A DNA stretch of 64,000 bases from Marinobacter salarius. Its GTDB lineage: Bacteria > Pseudomonadota > Gammaproteobacteria > Pseudomonadales > Oleiphilaceae. The notes below the pieces were generated by a model. It was not told the DNA's origin. It saw only the letters and a list, made by a program, of their open reading frames with translations, and did no database searches. A program made the translations under genes and the position numbers. Where the stretch lies: contig NZ_CP136693.1 in the NCBI RefSeq assembly GCF_032922745.1, positions 2,666,001 to 2,730,000 on the forward strand, read 5' to 3'. This document shows, one piece after another, positions 7,959 to 17,656 of this stretch; the first letter of the stretch is position 1, and the number at the start of each line of letters is the position of its first letter.

Positions 7959-9764
7959 ATGCGCAGTCATTATTGCGGTGGAATCAACGAATCTCACATC
8001 GATCAGGAAGTTACTCTTTGCGGTTGGGTTCATCGTCGCCGCGATCACGGCGGGGTGATCTTTCTGGACCTTCGCGATCGGGACGGCATTTCCCAGGTCG
8101 TGTTCGATCCGGATACCCCAGAGAGCTTCAATCTGGCGGAGAAGGTCCGCAGTGAATTCGTGATCCAGGTGACCGGCCGTGTGCGCCGTCGTCCCGCCGG
8201 TACCGAAAACGCCAACATGCCGACTGGGCAGGTCGAACTGCTGGGTAAGCAGTTGTCCATCCTGAATGCCGCTGCAACGCCTCCGTTCCCGCTGGATGAG
8301 CATGTGGATGTGGGCGAAGATGTTCGCCTGAAGTATCGCTTTGTAGACCTGCGTCGCCCAGAAATGCTGAACCGACTGCGTTTCCGCTCCAGGGTGACCA
8401 GCTATATTCGCAACTTCCTGGACAGCAATGGTTTCATGGATGTCGAAACGCCCATCCTGACCCGAGCCACGCCGGAAGGCGCACGTGACTATCTGGTGCC
8501 AAGCCGCACCCATGAGGGCTCCTTCTTCGCGCTTCCCCAGTCCCCGCAACTTTTCAAGCAGTTGCTGATGGTGTCCGGTGTGGATCGCTATTACCAGATC
8601 GCCAAGTGTTTCCGTGACGAAGACCTGCGTGCCGACCGTCAGCCCGAGTTCACGCAGATTGACATCGAGGCTTCGTTCATCGACGAGGAGACCTTGATGA
8701 CCCTGAACGAGAACATGATTCGTTCCCTGTTCAAGGATGTGCTGGAAGTGGATCTGCCGGAGTTCCCGCGCATGCCGTACGCCGAGGCAATGCAGCGCTA
8801 TGGCAGCGACAAGCCGGATCTGCGTATCCCGCTTGAGCTGGTTGATGTGGGGGATCTGGTTGCGGGCGTTGACTTCAAGGTGTTTGCCGGTCCGGCTAAT
8901 GACCCCAAGGGCCGCGTAGCAGCGCTACGTGTTCCTAAGGGCGGCGAGCTGACCCGCAAACAGATCGACGACTACACCAAGTACGTGGGTATCTACGGCG
9001 CCAAGGGGCTGGCCTACATCAAGGTCAATGATACTTCCAAGGGCGTTGAAGGCCTGCAGTCGCCGATCATCAAATTCCTGGGTGACGACGTTGCACAGGC
9101 CGTCATCGAGCGCTCCGGTGCGGAAGATGGCGATATTGTGTTCTTCGGCGCCGATAAGACCAACGTGGTCAACGAAGCCCTGGGCGCGCTTCGCATCAAG
9201 GTCGGCCACGACCTGAACATGCTGACGTCCGAGTGGGCGCCGATGTGGGTAGTGGACTTTCCGATGTTCGAGGAAACGTCTGACGGAAGCCTGACCGCGA
9301 TTCACCATCCGTTCACGGCGCCGTCCTGTTCTGGCGAGGAACTGGAAGCGTCACCGGCGACGGCATTGTCCCGCGCCTACGACATGGTGCTGAATGGCAC
9401 CGAGCTCGGTGGCGGTTCCATCCGTATTCATGACGAAAAAATGCAGGAAAGTGTGTTCCGTACCCTGGGTATTGAGCACGAAGAAGCGCGGGCCAAGTTC
9501 GGGTTCCTGCTGGATGCGCTGAAATACGGTTGCCCTCCCCATGGTGGCCTGGCGTTTGGCCTGGACCGGTTGATCATGCTGATGACAGGCGCCAGCTCCA
9601 TCCGTGATGTGATTGCGTTCCCCAAAACCCAGAGCGCCACCTGTCTGATGACACAGGCGCCCGGAGAAGTGGACGACAAGCAGTTGCGTGAGCTTCATAT
9701 CCGCCGCCGCAAGCCCGCGGCCAAGGCCGGCGAAAATAAGGAAGACACCCAGACAGGCGAGTAA
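7959..9764 (+). CDS. aspS: Aspartyl-tRNA synthetase
   Basis: Charges tRNA-Asp. The 601-residue bacterial-type enzyme has an N-terminal OB-fold anticodon domain (GWVHRRRDHGG), class II motif 2 (FRDEDLRADRQPEFTQ), the large GAD insertion domain in the middle, and motif 3 (GLAFGLDRLIML). The start at ATG 7959 aligns with the family; an open frame back to 7917 adds an unrelated tail. A lysine/glutamate-rich C-terminal tail is a little longer than usual. It is followed by a hairpin and then a YebC-family gene on the same strand. Confidence 0.97.
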   Translation: MRSHYCGGINESHIDQEVTLCGWVHRRRDHGGVIFLDLRDRDGISQVVFDPDTPESFNLAEKVRSEFVIQVTGRVRRRPAGTENANMPTGQVELLGKQLSILNAAATPPFPLDEHVDVGEDVRLKYRFVDLRRPEMLNRLRFRSRVTSYIRNFLDSNGFMDVETPILTRATPEGARDYLVPSRTHEGSFFALPQSPQLFKQLLMVSGVDRYYQIAKCFRDEDLRADRQPEFTQIDIEASFIDEETLMTLNENMIRSLFKDVLEVDLPEFPRMPYAEAMQRYGSDKPDLRIPLELVDVGDLVAGVDFKVFAGPANDPKGRVAALRVPKGGELTRKQIDDYTKYVGIYGAKGLAYIKVNDTSKGVEGLQSPIIKFLGDDVAQAVIERSGAEDGDIVFFGADKTNVVNEALGALRIKVGHDLNMLTSEWAPMWVVDFPMFEETSDGSLTAIHHPFTAPSCSGEELEASPATALSRAYDMVLNGTELGGGSIRIHDEKMQESVFRTLGIEHEEARAKFGFLLDALKYGCPPHGGLAFGLDRLIMLMTGASSIRDVIAFPKTQSATCLMTQAPGEVDDKQLRELHIRRRKPAAKAGENKEDTQTGE

Positions 9765-9772
9765 CGCAATGC

Positions 9773-9798
9773 CGGAGCACACCCTCGTGTGTGCTCCG
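9773..9798 (+). other. Perfect hairpin between aspS and the YebC gene
   Basis: A perfect 10-bp inverted repeat (CGGAGCACAC at 9773-9782 and GTGTGCTCCG at 9789-9798) with a 6-base loop starts eight bases after the aspS stop. No T-run follows, so it is not a normal intrinsic terminator. It may protect the 3' end, act as a processing site, or affect translation of the next gene, whose ribosome site begins nine bases later. Confidence 0.5.
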
Positions 9799-9817
9799 CG
9801 ACTGAACGGAGTTGATT

Positions 9818-10567
9818 ATGGCTGGACACAGTAAATGGGCCAACATCAAGCACCGTAAAGCGGCTCAGGACGCCAAACGCGGTAAGATTTTCACCAAGAT
9901 CATTCGCGAGTTGACGGTGGCGGCCCGTCAGGGCGGGGGAAACCCGGATGACAATCCGCGATTGCGGGGCGTCATCGACAAGGCCCTGACTGCCAACATG
10001 AAGAAGGACACCATCGAGCGCGCCGTTGAGCGGGGCGCCGGGGATGGTGACGACAGCAATTACGAGGAACCGACCTACGAAGGGTACGGTCCTGGTGGCG
10101 TTGCGATCTTTGTGGAAGTCATGACGGATAACCGCAACCGCACCGTGGCCGACATTCGTCATGCCCTGAACAAGATGGGCGGCAACCTCGGCACTGATGG
10201 TTCGGTAGCGTATCTTTTCAGTAAGCAGGGTATTATCAGCTACAGCCCGGAGATGGACGAAGACCAGCTGATGGAAGCGGCCCTGGTTGCCGGTGCCGAG
10301 GACCTGGCGACGCTCGGCGACGGGTCTTTCGAGATAGTCACCGTGCCAGATCAGTTCCTCGACGTTAAACAGTCCCTGGTGGAGTCCGGCCTGATACCCG
10401 ATAACGCAGAAGTCACTATGGTGCCCTCAACCACCGTAGAGCTGGATGAGGAGGGAGCAGAGCCCATCCTCAAGCTCATCGATATGCTGGAAGACCTGGA
10501 CGATGTGCAGAATGTCTATCACAACGCCGATATATCGGCGGACGTGATGGAGGCACTCCATCAATAA
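9818..10567 (+). CDS. yebC: YebC/PmpR-family transcriptional regulator / ribosome-associated protein
   Basis: A 249-residue protein with the family N-terminus AGHSKWANIKHRK, the conserved acidic middle region and the SVAYLFSKQG segment. Members bind DNA as regulators or, in more recent work on the family, relieve ribosome stalling. The start ATG 9818 has CGGAG seven bases upstream. It lies directly before ruvC, a conserved order in gammaproteobacteria (yebC-ruvC-ruvA-ruvB), and ruvC follows after nine bases, so the genes are probably one operon. Confidence 0.95.
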   Translation: MAGHSKWANIKHRKAAQDAKRGKIFTKIIRELTVAARQGGGNPDDNPRLRGVIDKALTANMKKDTIERAVERGAGDGDDSNYEEPTYEGYGPGGVAIFVEVMTDNRNRTVADIRHALNKMGGNLGTDGSVAYLFSKQGIISYSPEMDEDQLMEAALVAGAEDLATLGDGSFEIVTVPDQFLDVKQSLVESGLIPDNAEVTMVPSTTVELDEEGAEPILKLIDMLEDLDDVQNVYHNADISADVMEALHQ

Positions 10568-10576
10568 GGACGCAAC

Positions 10577-11107
10577 GTGTCGATAATCATGGGGGTGGAC
10601 CCCGGGTCGCGCATTACCGGTTACGGCGTTGTACGGGCTGAAGGCCGTGTGATTGAGTACATTGACAGTGGTTGTATCCGGGTGGGTGAGAAGCCCATGG
10701 CGGAACGCCTGCAAACCATCTTCCACAGCCTGGCCACGTTGATTGGTGAGTACCGCCCCGAAGAATTCGCCATTGAGCAGGTGTTCATGGCCCGTAACCC
10801 GGATTCAGCGTTGAAGTTGGGGCAGGCCAGAGGAGCTGCGATTGTAGCGGCCGCCAACAGCGGTTTGCCCGTTCACGAGTATTCCGCCCGCCAGGTTAAG
10901 CAGGCGGTGGTGGGTAAGGGTGGTGCTGACAAGTCCCAGGTCCAGCATATGGTCCAGGTGTTGCTGGCGCTGTCCCGCAAGCCCCAGGCCGACGCCGCAG
11001 ATGCCCTGGCGATTGCGCTATGCCACGCCCACATGAGCCAGAGCGTTGCCAGGCTGGCATCTGGCGGTGGCGGAAAAGTGCGCAGTGGCCGGGTCCGAAG
11101 ACAATAA
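10577..11107 (+). CDS. ruvC: Holliday junction endonuclease RuvC
   Basis: Resolves Holliday junctions together with RuvAB. The 176 residues begin with the RNase H-like catalytic strand (MGVDPGSRITGYG, first catalytic Asp); EQVFMARNPDSALKLGQARG carries the second acidic residue and DAADALAIALCH the last acidic cluster. The GTG start at 10577 is supported by AAGGA six bases upstream. The C-terminal tail is basic. It sits in the yebC-ruvC-ruvA cluster. Confidence 0.96.
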   Translation: MSIIMGVDPGSRITGYGVVRAEGRVIEYIDSGCIRVGEKPMAERLQTIFHSLATLIGEYRPEEFAIEQVFMARNPDSALKLGQARGAAIVAAANSGLPVHEYSARQVKQAVVGKGGADKSQVQHMVQVLLALSRKPQADAADALAIALCHAHMSQSVARLASGGGGKVRSGRVRRQ

Positions 11108-11137
11108 CCGACGCATTGAAGTCCAGGGAGAAACCCG

Positions 11138-11770
11138 TTGATTGGTCGTATCCGAGGCATCCTGATTGAAAAATCCCCCGCGCAGGCATTGGTGGAATGC
11201 GCTGGCCTGGGGTATGAAGTTGATATTCCCTACACCACCTTCTTTAACCTTCCTGAAACTGGCAACGAGCTGGTTCTCCACACCCACTTTGTTGTCCGTG
11301 AGGACGCCCAGAGCCTCTACGGCTTCTCTTCACGGCTGGACCGGGACCTGTTCCGTTTGCTGATCAAGGTCAATGGGGTTGGTCCCAAACTTGCTGCGGG
11401 GATTCTGTCAGGGTTGGATGCGAATCAGTTTATCCGCTGCGTTGAAGCTCGCGATGCCAATGCCCTCGTCAAGCTTCCTGGTGTTGGCAAGAAAACCGCC
11501 GAACGCCTGCTTATTGAAATGACAGATCGTATAGGGCAACTTGAAGGGCAGTTTATACCAGCGTCGCCAAATGCGACGGTTACCTCCGACTCAGCCGACG
11601 CGAGCGTTGCTGCAGGTCATGACCCCAGGGACGAGGCGGAAGCCGCCCTGATTGCCCTGGGTTACAAGCCACAGGAGGCGTCGAAGGCCATCAGCAAGGT
11701 TGCGGAGGAGGGCATGTCGAGCCAGGAGTTGATTCGGTTGGCGCTACGGGCAATGATTCCTGCCAGTTGA
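11138..11770 (+). CDS. ruvA: Holliday junction branch-migration protein RuvA
   Basis: The tetrameric junction-binding subunit that guides the RuvB motor. It has 210 residues: an N-terminal OB fold (MIGRIRGILIEKSP), two helix-hairpin-helix motifs (LLIKVNGVGPKLA and VKLPGVGKKTAERL) and a C-terminal RuvB-binding helical domain. The start is TTG at 11138, chosen because AGGGAG lies seven bases upstream and the protein then begins as RuvA usually does. It is 30 bases after ruvC. Confidence 0.96.
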   Translation: MIGRIRGILIEKSPAQALVECAGLGYEVDIPYTTFFNLPETGNELVLHTHFVVREDAQSLYGFSSRLDRDLFRLLIKVNGVGPKLAAGILSGLDANQFIRCVEARDANALVKLPGVGKKTAERLLIEMTDRIGQLEGQFIPASPNATVTSDSADASVAAGHDPRDEAEAALIALGYKPQEASKAISKVAEEGMSSQELIRLALRAMIPAS

Positions 11771-11937
11771 TGGGCTGATTAACGGGTTGATTAAAAGAGT
11801 GTCATTAATCGCATCCTGGCCCCATATGTGTAGAGAGCGTAACGTGACAGCAAAAGCGCCGTTTGTACAATTGGGGCATAATGAACCCGATACGAGTGTG
11901 CAGGCATGTTGTTGATTTCCTCTGAGCGGGTAGTTCA

Positions 11938-12966
11938 ATGATTGAATCGGATCGCCTGATTACAGCCCAGGCCGGACAATACGAGGAAGTGCAGGATCGA
12001 GCGATCCGTCCCGGTGTGCTTGCGGACTATGTTGGTCAGCCGGCTGTGCGGGAGCAGATGGAAATCTTCATTTCCGCCGCGCGAGGTCGCCAGGAGGCAT
12101 TGGATCATGTGCTGATCTTTGGTCCGCCGGGGCTGGGCAAGACCACGCTCGCCAACATCATTGCCAATGAAATGGGTGTGTCCATTAAGACCACATCCGG
12201 CCCGGTGTTGGAAAAAGCCGGTGATCTGGCCGCCATGCTGACCAACCTCGAAGAGGGTGATGTCCTCTTCATTGATGAAATTCATCGTCTCAGCGCCGCC
12301 GTGGAAGAAGTGCTCTACCCGGCGATGGAAGACTACCAACTGGATATCATGATTGGAGAGGGCCCGGCGGCCCGCTCCATCAAACTGGACCTGCCCCCCT
12401 TTACCCTGGTGGGTGCGACGACACGCGCCGGGCTTCTGACGTCGCCGCTGCGGGATCGTTTCGGCATCGTCCAGCGCCTTGAGTTCTATAACACCAAGGA
12501 TCTGACGGATATTATTCTCCGTTCCGCGCGATTGTCATCGGTCTCTATCGACAACGGCGGTGCTTACGAAATTGCCCGTCGTTCCCGGGGAACACCCCGT
12601 ATTGCCAACCGCCTGCTACGCAGAGTGCGTGACTTTGCTGAGGTAAAAGCGGATGGCAGCATTAGTGAGTCCATTGCGGACCAGGCACTGAACATGCTGA
12701 AAGTGGACGCCCAGGGGTTTGATCACATGGACCGGCGCCTGCTTTTGGCGATGATTGAAAAGTTTGATGGTGGCCCGGTCGGTGTCGAAAGTCTGGCAGC
12801 GGCGATCAGTGAAGAACGAGGCACTATCGAAGACGTTCTTGAGCCGTTCCTGATCCAGCAGGGCTTCATGGTGCGAACGCCCCGTGGGCGAATGGTGACG
12901 TCGAATGCCTACCAGCATTTCGGCGTCGTGCCATCTGGCCCGGAGCGGGAGGACCTTTTTGACTGA
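11938..12966 (+). CDS. ruvB: Holliday junction branch-migration ATPase RuvB
   Basis: The AAA+ hexameric motor of branch migration. The 342 residues show Walker A (GPPGLGKTT, 62-70), Walker B (LFIDEIHR), sensor 1 (VGATTRAG), the arginine finger region (SPLRDRFG) and the winged-helix C-terminus. It starts 167 bases after ruvA, so a separate promoter in that gap is possible (CATAAT at about 11877 is a weak -10 candidate). The ybgC start overlaps its last codons. Confidence 0.97.
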   Translation: MIESDRLITAQAGQYEEVQDRAIRPGVLADYVGQPAVREQMEIFISAARGRQEALDHVLIFGPPGLGKTTLANIIANEMGVSIKTTSGPVLEKAGDLAAMLTNLEEGDVLFIDEIHRLSAAVEEVLYPAMEDYQLDIMIGEGPAARSIKLDLPPFTLVGATTRAGLLTSPLRDRFGIVQRLEFYNTKDLTDIILRSARLSSVSIDNGGAYEIARRSRGTPRIANRLLRRVRDFAEVKADGSISESIADQALNMLKVDAQGFDHMDRRLLLAMIEKFDGGPVGVESLAAAISEERGTIEDVLEPFLIQQGFMVRTPRGRMVTSNAYQHFGVVPSGPEREDLFD

Positions 12967-13402
12967 GCGCTATGATTCGTCGGTCGGTTTGTCGGTTCGT
13001 GTGTACATCGAGGATACCGACGCCGGCGGTATCGTATACCATGCGAAGTACCTGCATTATATGGAGCGTGCCCGCACGGAGTGGGTTCGTCATAAGGGTG
13101 TCGGGCTTCGCGCCGGCCTCGCGGACAACATCAGTTACGTTGTCCAGCGCCTGGCGATCCACTACGGTGCCCCGGCCAGGCTCGACGATGAGTTGCGAGT
13201 GACCGCGGAGCCAGTGGCGTTCGGCCGTGTATGGATGGATTTTCGTCAGCAGGTCGTGCGTAGCTCCGATGACAAGATACTGGCATCGGCGGATGTGCGT
13301 GTGGCCTGTATTGCACTGGATTCCGGCCGGCCAAGACGCCTTCCGGTAAACATGCTGGAGTTGCTGGAAAGTAGCCTGAAAACCAATTCACAAGTGGAAT
13401 AA
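12959..13402 (+). CDS. ybgC: Acyl-CoA thioesterase of the Tol-Pal cluster
   Basis: A hot-dog-fold thioesterase of 147 residues with the 4-hydroxybenzoyl-CoA thioesterase-type motif EDTDAGGIVYHAKY, where the Asp is catalytic. The start is taken as TTG 12959, overlapping the ruvB stop by eight bases, because GGGAGG lies six bases upstream; this gives the usual length and start MTERYD. Upstream open frame from 12905 would run through ruvB. It is the first gene of the ybgC-tolQ-tolR-tolA-tolB-pal-cpoB cluster. Confidence 0.93.
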   Translation: MTERYDSSVGLSVRVYIEDTDAGGIVYHAKYLHYMERARTEWVRHKGVGLRAGLADNISYVVQRLAIHYGAPARLDDELRVTAEPVAFGRVWMDFRQQVVRSSDDKILASADVRVACIALDSGRPRRLPVNMLELLESSLKTNSQVE

Positions 13403-13416
13403 TCCAGGAGTAAAAG

Positions 13417-14106
13417 GTGGAGTCAGAAGTTTCTGTTTGGTATCTCATCGCCAACGCCGGCGTGCTGGTTCAGCTGGTCATGCTGTTGCTTGCCCTGGCG
13501 TCCATTATCTCCTGGGCACTGATCTTCCAGCGCCTGAAGGTGTTCCGCAAGGCCAAGCAGGCCCAGTATGCGTTCGAGGAACGGTTCTGGTCCGGAATGG
13601 ACCTGGGTCAGCTATACCGGGAAGTGAACAGTAATCCGACGCCGTTCTCCGGCATGGAGTCGTTGTTCCGGGCCGGTTTCAAGGAATTTTCCCGTCTGCG
13701 CCAGCAAAGCCGTGATGCCGATGCCGTTATGGAAGGTACCCAGCGTGCGATGCGAGTGGCGTTTTCCCGGGAGCAGGAGCGGCTGGAGATGCATTTACCG
13801 TTTCTTGCAACCGTGGGTTCTACCAGCCCCTATGTCGGTCTCTTTGGTACGGTCTGGGGCATCATGAACTCGTTTCGGGGGCTGGCTCAGGTTCAGCAAG
13901 CGACCCTCGCCACGGTGGCCCCTGGTATTTCCGAGGCTTTGATAGCAACGGCGATGGGCCTGTTTGCGGCCATACCCGCGGTGATTGCCTACAACCGATT
14001 CTCCGCTATTTCCGACGCTCTGCTGAAGAACTATGAAACCTTTGCCGATGAGTTTTCGAGCATCCTCCATCGCCGTGTGCATAACAGCGAGCAGTCAGCC
14101 GCATGA
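13417..14106 (+). CDS. tolQ: Tol-Pal system inner-membrane protein TolQ
   Basis: Stator subunit that, with TolR, uses the proton gradient to energise TolA during outer-membrane constriction. It has 229 residues and three membrane segments: about 12-34, then the conserved block around LATVGSTSPYVGLFGTVWGIM, and ALIATAMGLFAAIPAVIAYNRF. The GTG start at 13417 has AGGAG six bases upstream. Homologous to ExbB/MotA, but the tol context settles the name. Confidence 0.96.
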   Translation: MESEVSVWYLIANAGVLVQLVMLLLALASIISWALIFQRLKVFRKAKQAQYAFEERFWSGMDLGQLYREVNSNPTPFSGMESLFRAGFKEFSRLRQQSRDADAVMEGTQRAMRVAFSREQERLEMHLPFLATVGSTSPYVGLFGTVWGIMNSFRGLAQVQQATLATVAPGISEALIATAMGLFAAIPAVIAYNRFSAISDALLKNYETFADEFSSILHRRVHNSEQSAA

Positions 14107-14149
14107 GGATGGCAGCCAGTAACGGTCAGTCAGTCGGGAGAGCAGAAAC

Positions 14150-14596
<447 letters not shown>

Positions 14597-14617
14597 GTAC
14601 AGAGCAGGCAGGTTTTT

Positions 14618-15649
14618 GTGAGAGGTCATGAGCGTGATGTAACCAACACGGGCCAGCCCCCCTGGAAGTCGCCCGTTGCTCTGTCAATCCTGCTGCATGG
14701 GTTGATTCTGGGCGTGGCTCTGGCGGGTTGGACCTGGACCGATCCCTCGGAGGATCCGCCGCCGCCCAGTATTTCTGCACGCCTGATCACTCCAAACGAG
14801 CCTGAGCCCAGCCCGGTGACGGAACCGGTTGATGAGCCGGATCGTGATGAAGAACGCAGGCAGGAGGAAGAGCGGAAGCGTAAGGAAGAAGCCGAACGTC
14901 GAAAGGCCGAAGAGGAGCGCGAACGGGAAGAGGCCCGCCGTATCCAGCAGGAGAAAGAGCGCAAGCAGGAACAGCAGCGCCAGGAAGAGGCGGCGAAGCG
15001 CGAACGTGAACAGCAGCGCAAAGCGGAAGAGGCTGCCCGCCAGAAGGCTGCGGCGGAAGCCAAGGAGCGTGAACGTCAAAAGGCCGAGGAAGAAAAGCGT
15101 CGGCAGGAGGAGGCTGCCCGGAAGGCTGCCGAGGAAAAGCGCCGAGCGGAGGAGCAGCGCCGCAAGGAAGAAGCTGAGCGCAAGGCGAGGGAAGAGCGAG
15201 AGCGCCAGGAAGCCGAACGCAAGCGCAAGGAGCGTGAGCGGCGTTTGAAGGAACAGCAACTGGAAGCCATGGCGGAAGAGGCCCAGCAGGAACGCGAGAC
15301 TGAGGAACGCCGTAAGAGAGAGGCGGCTGCCGCCAAGGCACGCGAGGCGCAGATGCTGTCGGAAAGCCAGAAGTATCAGGCGCTGATTCGTGAACGGTTA
15401 AGCCAGGCCTGGTATCCGCCTTCGTCGGCAACGGAGGAGATGACCGCAAGGCTTCAGATCACTTTGCTACCGACTGGTGAACTTGCGTCGGTAAAGCTTG
15501 TCTCCTCCAGTGGCAACACGGCATTCGATAATTCGGCGCGGGGCGCGGTTAAGTCGCTGAATCGTTACCCGATTCCCGATGATCGGGACACATTTGAAAA
15601 GTATTTTCGCCAGTTTACGATTGAGTTCAATCCTCGGCGGTTGAGATAA
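14618..15649 (+). CDS. tolA: Tol-Pal system envelope-spanning protein TolA
   Basis: Links the inner-membrane TolQR motor to Pal/TolB at the outer membrane. The 343 residues comprise a short cytosolic start, one membrane helix (about 20-42), a very long charged Glu/Lys/Arg/Ala coiled coil (about 70-250, domain II), and a C-terminal domain III (YQALIRERLSQAWYPP to the end) with the TonB-like fold. The GTG start at 14618 has GCAGG upstream. The biased composition of domain II creates several long spurious open frames on the other strand. Confidence 0.95.
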   Translation: MRGHERDVTNTGQPPWKSPVALSILLHGLILGVALAGWTWTDPSEDPPPPSISARLITPNEPEPSPVTEPVDEPDRDEERRQEEERKRKEEAERRKAEEEREREEARRIQQEKERKQEQQRQEEAAKREREQQRKAEEAARQKAAAEAKERERQKAEEEKRRQEEAARKAAEEKRRAEEQRRKEEAERKAREERERQEAERKRKERERRLKEQQLEAMAEEAQQERETEERRKREAAAAKAREAQMLSESQKYQALIRERLSQAWYPPSSATEEMTARLQITLLPTGELASVKLVSSSGNTAFDNSARGAVKSLNRYPIPDDRDTFEKYFRQFTIEFNPRRLR

Positions 15650-15654
15650 GGACA

Positions 15655-16992
15655 ATGGGAAATCAAATGACGAACCGGACCAAAACAGGCACAACCCGTA
15701 CTGGCATGGCCGCGGCGTGGTTCCTAATGCTGGTAGTGATGACAGCAGGTAACCCGGCAAACGCTGAACTGTTGATACGAATCACCGAGGGTGCGGATTC
15801 GGCCATCCCGGTCGCCGTGGTTCCATTTTCCGAAACGGGTCAAATCCCATCTGGCGACAAGGTCAGCAATATCGTCCGTGACGATCTCACCATGAGCGGT
15901 GAATTCAAGCCACTGCCACCGGAGAAAATGCTCAGTCTGCCGTCAAAGGGCGACGAGGTTTATTTCCGTGACTGGAGACTTCTGGGGCAGCGTTACGTTC
16001 TGGTGGGGCAGTTGACACGTACCGGCGACAAAATTGAAGCCCAGTACGAATTATACGACGTGAACCGGGAGGAGCGGATCCTCGGGGCAACGGCGTCCTC
16101 ATCGGTGAACAGCACACGGAGTCTCGCCCACCACATTAGTGACAAGGTCTATGAGGCTATTACTGGTGTGCCGGGCGCATTTTCTACCAAGCTGGCCTAC
16201 GTCACGCTTCAGCGATCCGGTGGCAACGCCCTGTATCGGCTGCAGGTCAGTGACGTGGATGGCAAAAGGGCCAAGGTCAGGCTCGAAAGCGACGAACCGA
16301 TCTTGTCGCCTGCCTGGTCGCCGGATGGCAAGAGACTTGCCTATGTGTCGTTTGAAACTGGCAAGCCCGCGATTTACATCCATGAGCTTTCATCGGGCAA
16401 CCGCACGCGGATCGCGGACTTCCGGGGTTTGAACTCAGCGCCCGCGTGGGGTCCGGATGGTCGATCGTTGCTTATGACCCTGTCAAAGGATGGCAATGCC
16501 GAAGTCTACAAGATGGATATTCAGAGTCGTTCGCTCAAACGGCTGACCAATCACTGGTCTATTGATACTGAGCCTACCTGGGATCATACGGGTAAAGGTT
16601 TCTACTTTACGTCTGATCGTTCCGGTGGGCCGCAGATATACCACAAGTCCAGCGAGGATGCGGAGCCTCGCAGGATTACCTTTGGTAGCCGATACAACGC
16701 CCGCCCGCGGCCAGACAATGACGGCAAGTACGTTTATTATGTGCATCAGAGAGACCAGGCGTTTCACATAGCGCGGACGAACTTGCAGACGGAGGAAGAA
16801 ACGATTCTCACCAGGACCGGGTCCGATGAATCGCCCAGTGTTTCGCCTAATGGCCGGATGCTGATCTATGCAACGAAGCAGGGCGGCGACAGTGTACTAA
16901 CTGTAATTGCCGCCGATGGCGGAGCGGCCTATAGTCTGCCGGCCTCGGAGGGTGATGTGCGTGAACCGGCATGGTCACCGATCGTCAAGTAA
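15655..16992 (+). CDS. tolB: Tol-Pal system periplasmic protein TolB
   Basis: Periplasmic beta-propeller that couples TolA and Pal. It has 445 residues with a signal peptide (cleavage about after ANA, residue 37), an N-terminal alpha/beta domain (GADSAIPVAVVPF) and a six-bladed propeller with repeated SPAWSPDGKRLAYVS and PAWGPDGRSLL motifs. The start may be ATG 15655 or, four codons later, ATG 15667; TAAGG lies before the first. It is five bases after the tolA stop. Confidence 0.96.
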   Translation: MGNQMTNRTKTGTTRTGMAAAWFLMLVVMTAGNPANAELLIRITEGADSAIPVAVVPFSETGQIPSGDKVSNIVRDDLTMSGEFKPLPPEKMLSLPSKGDEVYFRDWRLLGQRYVLVGQLTRTGDKIEAQYELYDVNREERILGATASSSVNSTRSLAHHISDKVYEAITGVPGAFSTKLAYVTLQRSGGNALYRLQVSDVDGKRAKVRLESDEPILSPAWSPDGKRLAYVSFETGKPAIYIHELSSGNRTRIADFRGLNSAPAWGPDGRSLLMTLSKDGNAEVYKMDIQSRSLKRLTNHWSIDTEPTWDHTGKGFYFTSDRSGGPQIYHKSSEDAEPRRITFGSRYNARPRPDNDGKYVYYVHQRDQAFHIARTNLQTEEETILTRTGSDESPSVSPNGRMLIYATKQGGDSVLTVIAADGGAAYSLPASEGDVREPAWSPIVK

Positions 16993-17065
16993 ACCGGAAC
17001 TCCGAACAGAACAGGTTCGTTTGTATAAACGTACAACAGACTCTCAAAAAAGGAAGGAAGTGATT

Positions 17066-17644
17066 ATGAACGTATCAGCTCACCACAAATTATTCGCCAT
17101 GGTAATGTCTCTTGGTCTGATCGCGGGTTGCAGCAGCACCGGTGAGACCACTGAAGACGGTGCGTACGGTTCCGATGTCTCTGCTGTCGACCAGGAAGGT
17201 GGTAGCACTGTTTATGGCGGCGATGACGACGGCGGTGTGTCTTCGTCCGAGATGAGCGAAGAGCAGCGTCGTGAGGCGGAAGCTCGTGCTGCGCGGGCGG
17301 AAGAAGCCGCCATGCGCGAAATCACCACTTTCTACTTTGATTTCGATACCTCCGAAATCAAAACCGAAGCCCGCGATGTGCTGGTGGCCCACGCCCGGTT
17401 CCTGCAAGCCAATCCGGGTCAGAATGTCCGTATTGAAGGACATGCCGATGAGCGTGGTACCAAAGAATACAACCTTGCACTGGGTGAGCGTCGTGCCAAC
17501 GCTATCGAGCGTTTTCTGATCGTAAACGGCGCTTCCCGTGGCCAGACGGAAACCATCAGCTATGGTGAAGAGAAGCCAGCCGTGATGAGTTCCGGTGAGA
17601 GCGCGTGGGCCCAGAACCGTCGCGTTGAACTTGTTTTCCAGTAA
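17066..17644 (+). CDS. pal: Peptidoglycan-associated lipoprotein Pal
   Basis: Outer-membrane lipoprotein that binds peptidoglycan and TolA/TolB. It has 192 residues: a lipoprotein signal with lipobox LIAGC (Cys22), an acidic Ser/Gly-rich linker, and a C-terminal OmpA-like domain with TFYFDFDTSEI and the NLALGERRANAIERFL peptidoglycan-binding motif. The start ATG 17066 has a strong AAGGAAGGAAG ribosome site; the frame open from 16907 overlaps tolB and is not used. Confidence 0.97.
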   Translation: MNVSAHHKLFAMVMSLGLIAGCSSTGETTEDGAYGSDVSAVDQEGGSTVYGGDDDGGVSSSEMSEEQRREAEARAARAEEAAMREITTFYFDFDTSEIKTEARDVLVAHARFLQANPGQNVRIEGHADERGTKEYNLALGERRANAIERFLIVNGASRGQTETISYGEEKPAVMSSGESAWAQNRRVELVFQ

Positions 17645-17656
17645 CAGGCGAACCCC

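Noticed and set aside
14626..15449. Long open frames opposite tolA
   Set aside because: They mirror the Glu/Lys/Arg/Ala-rich coiled coil; low-complexity shadows in the other frames, with no start context.
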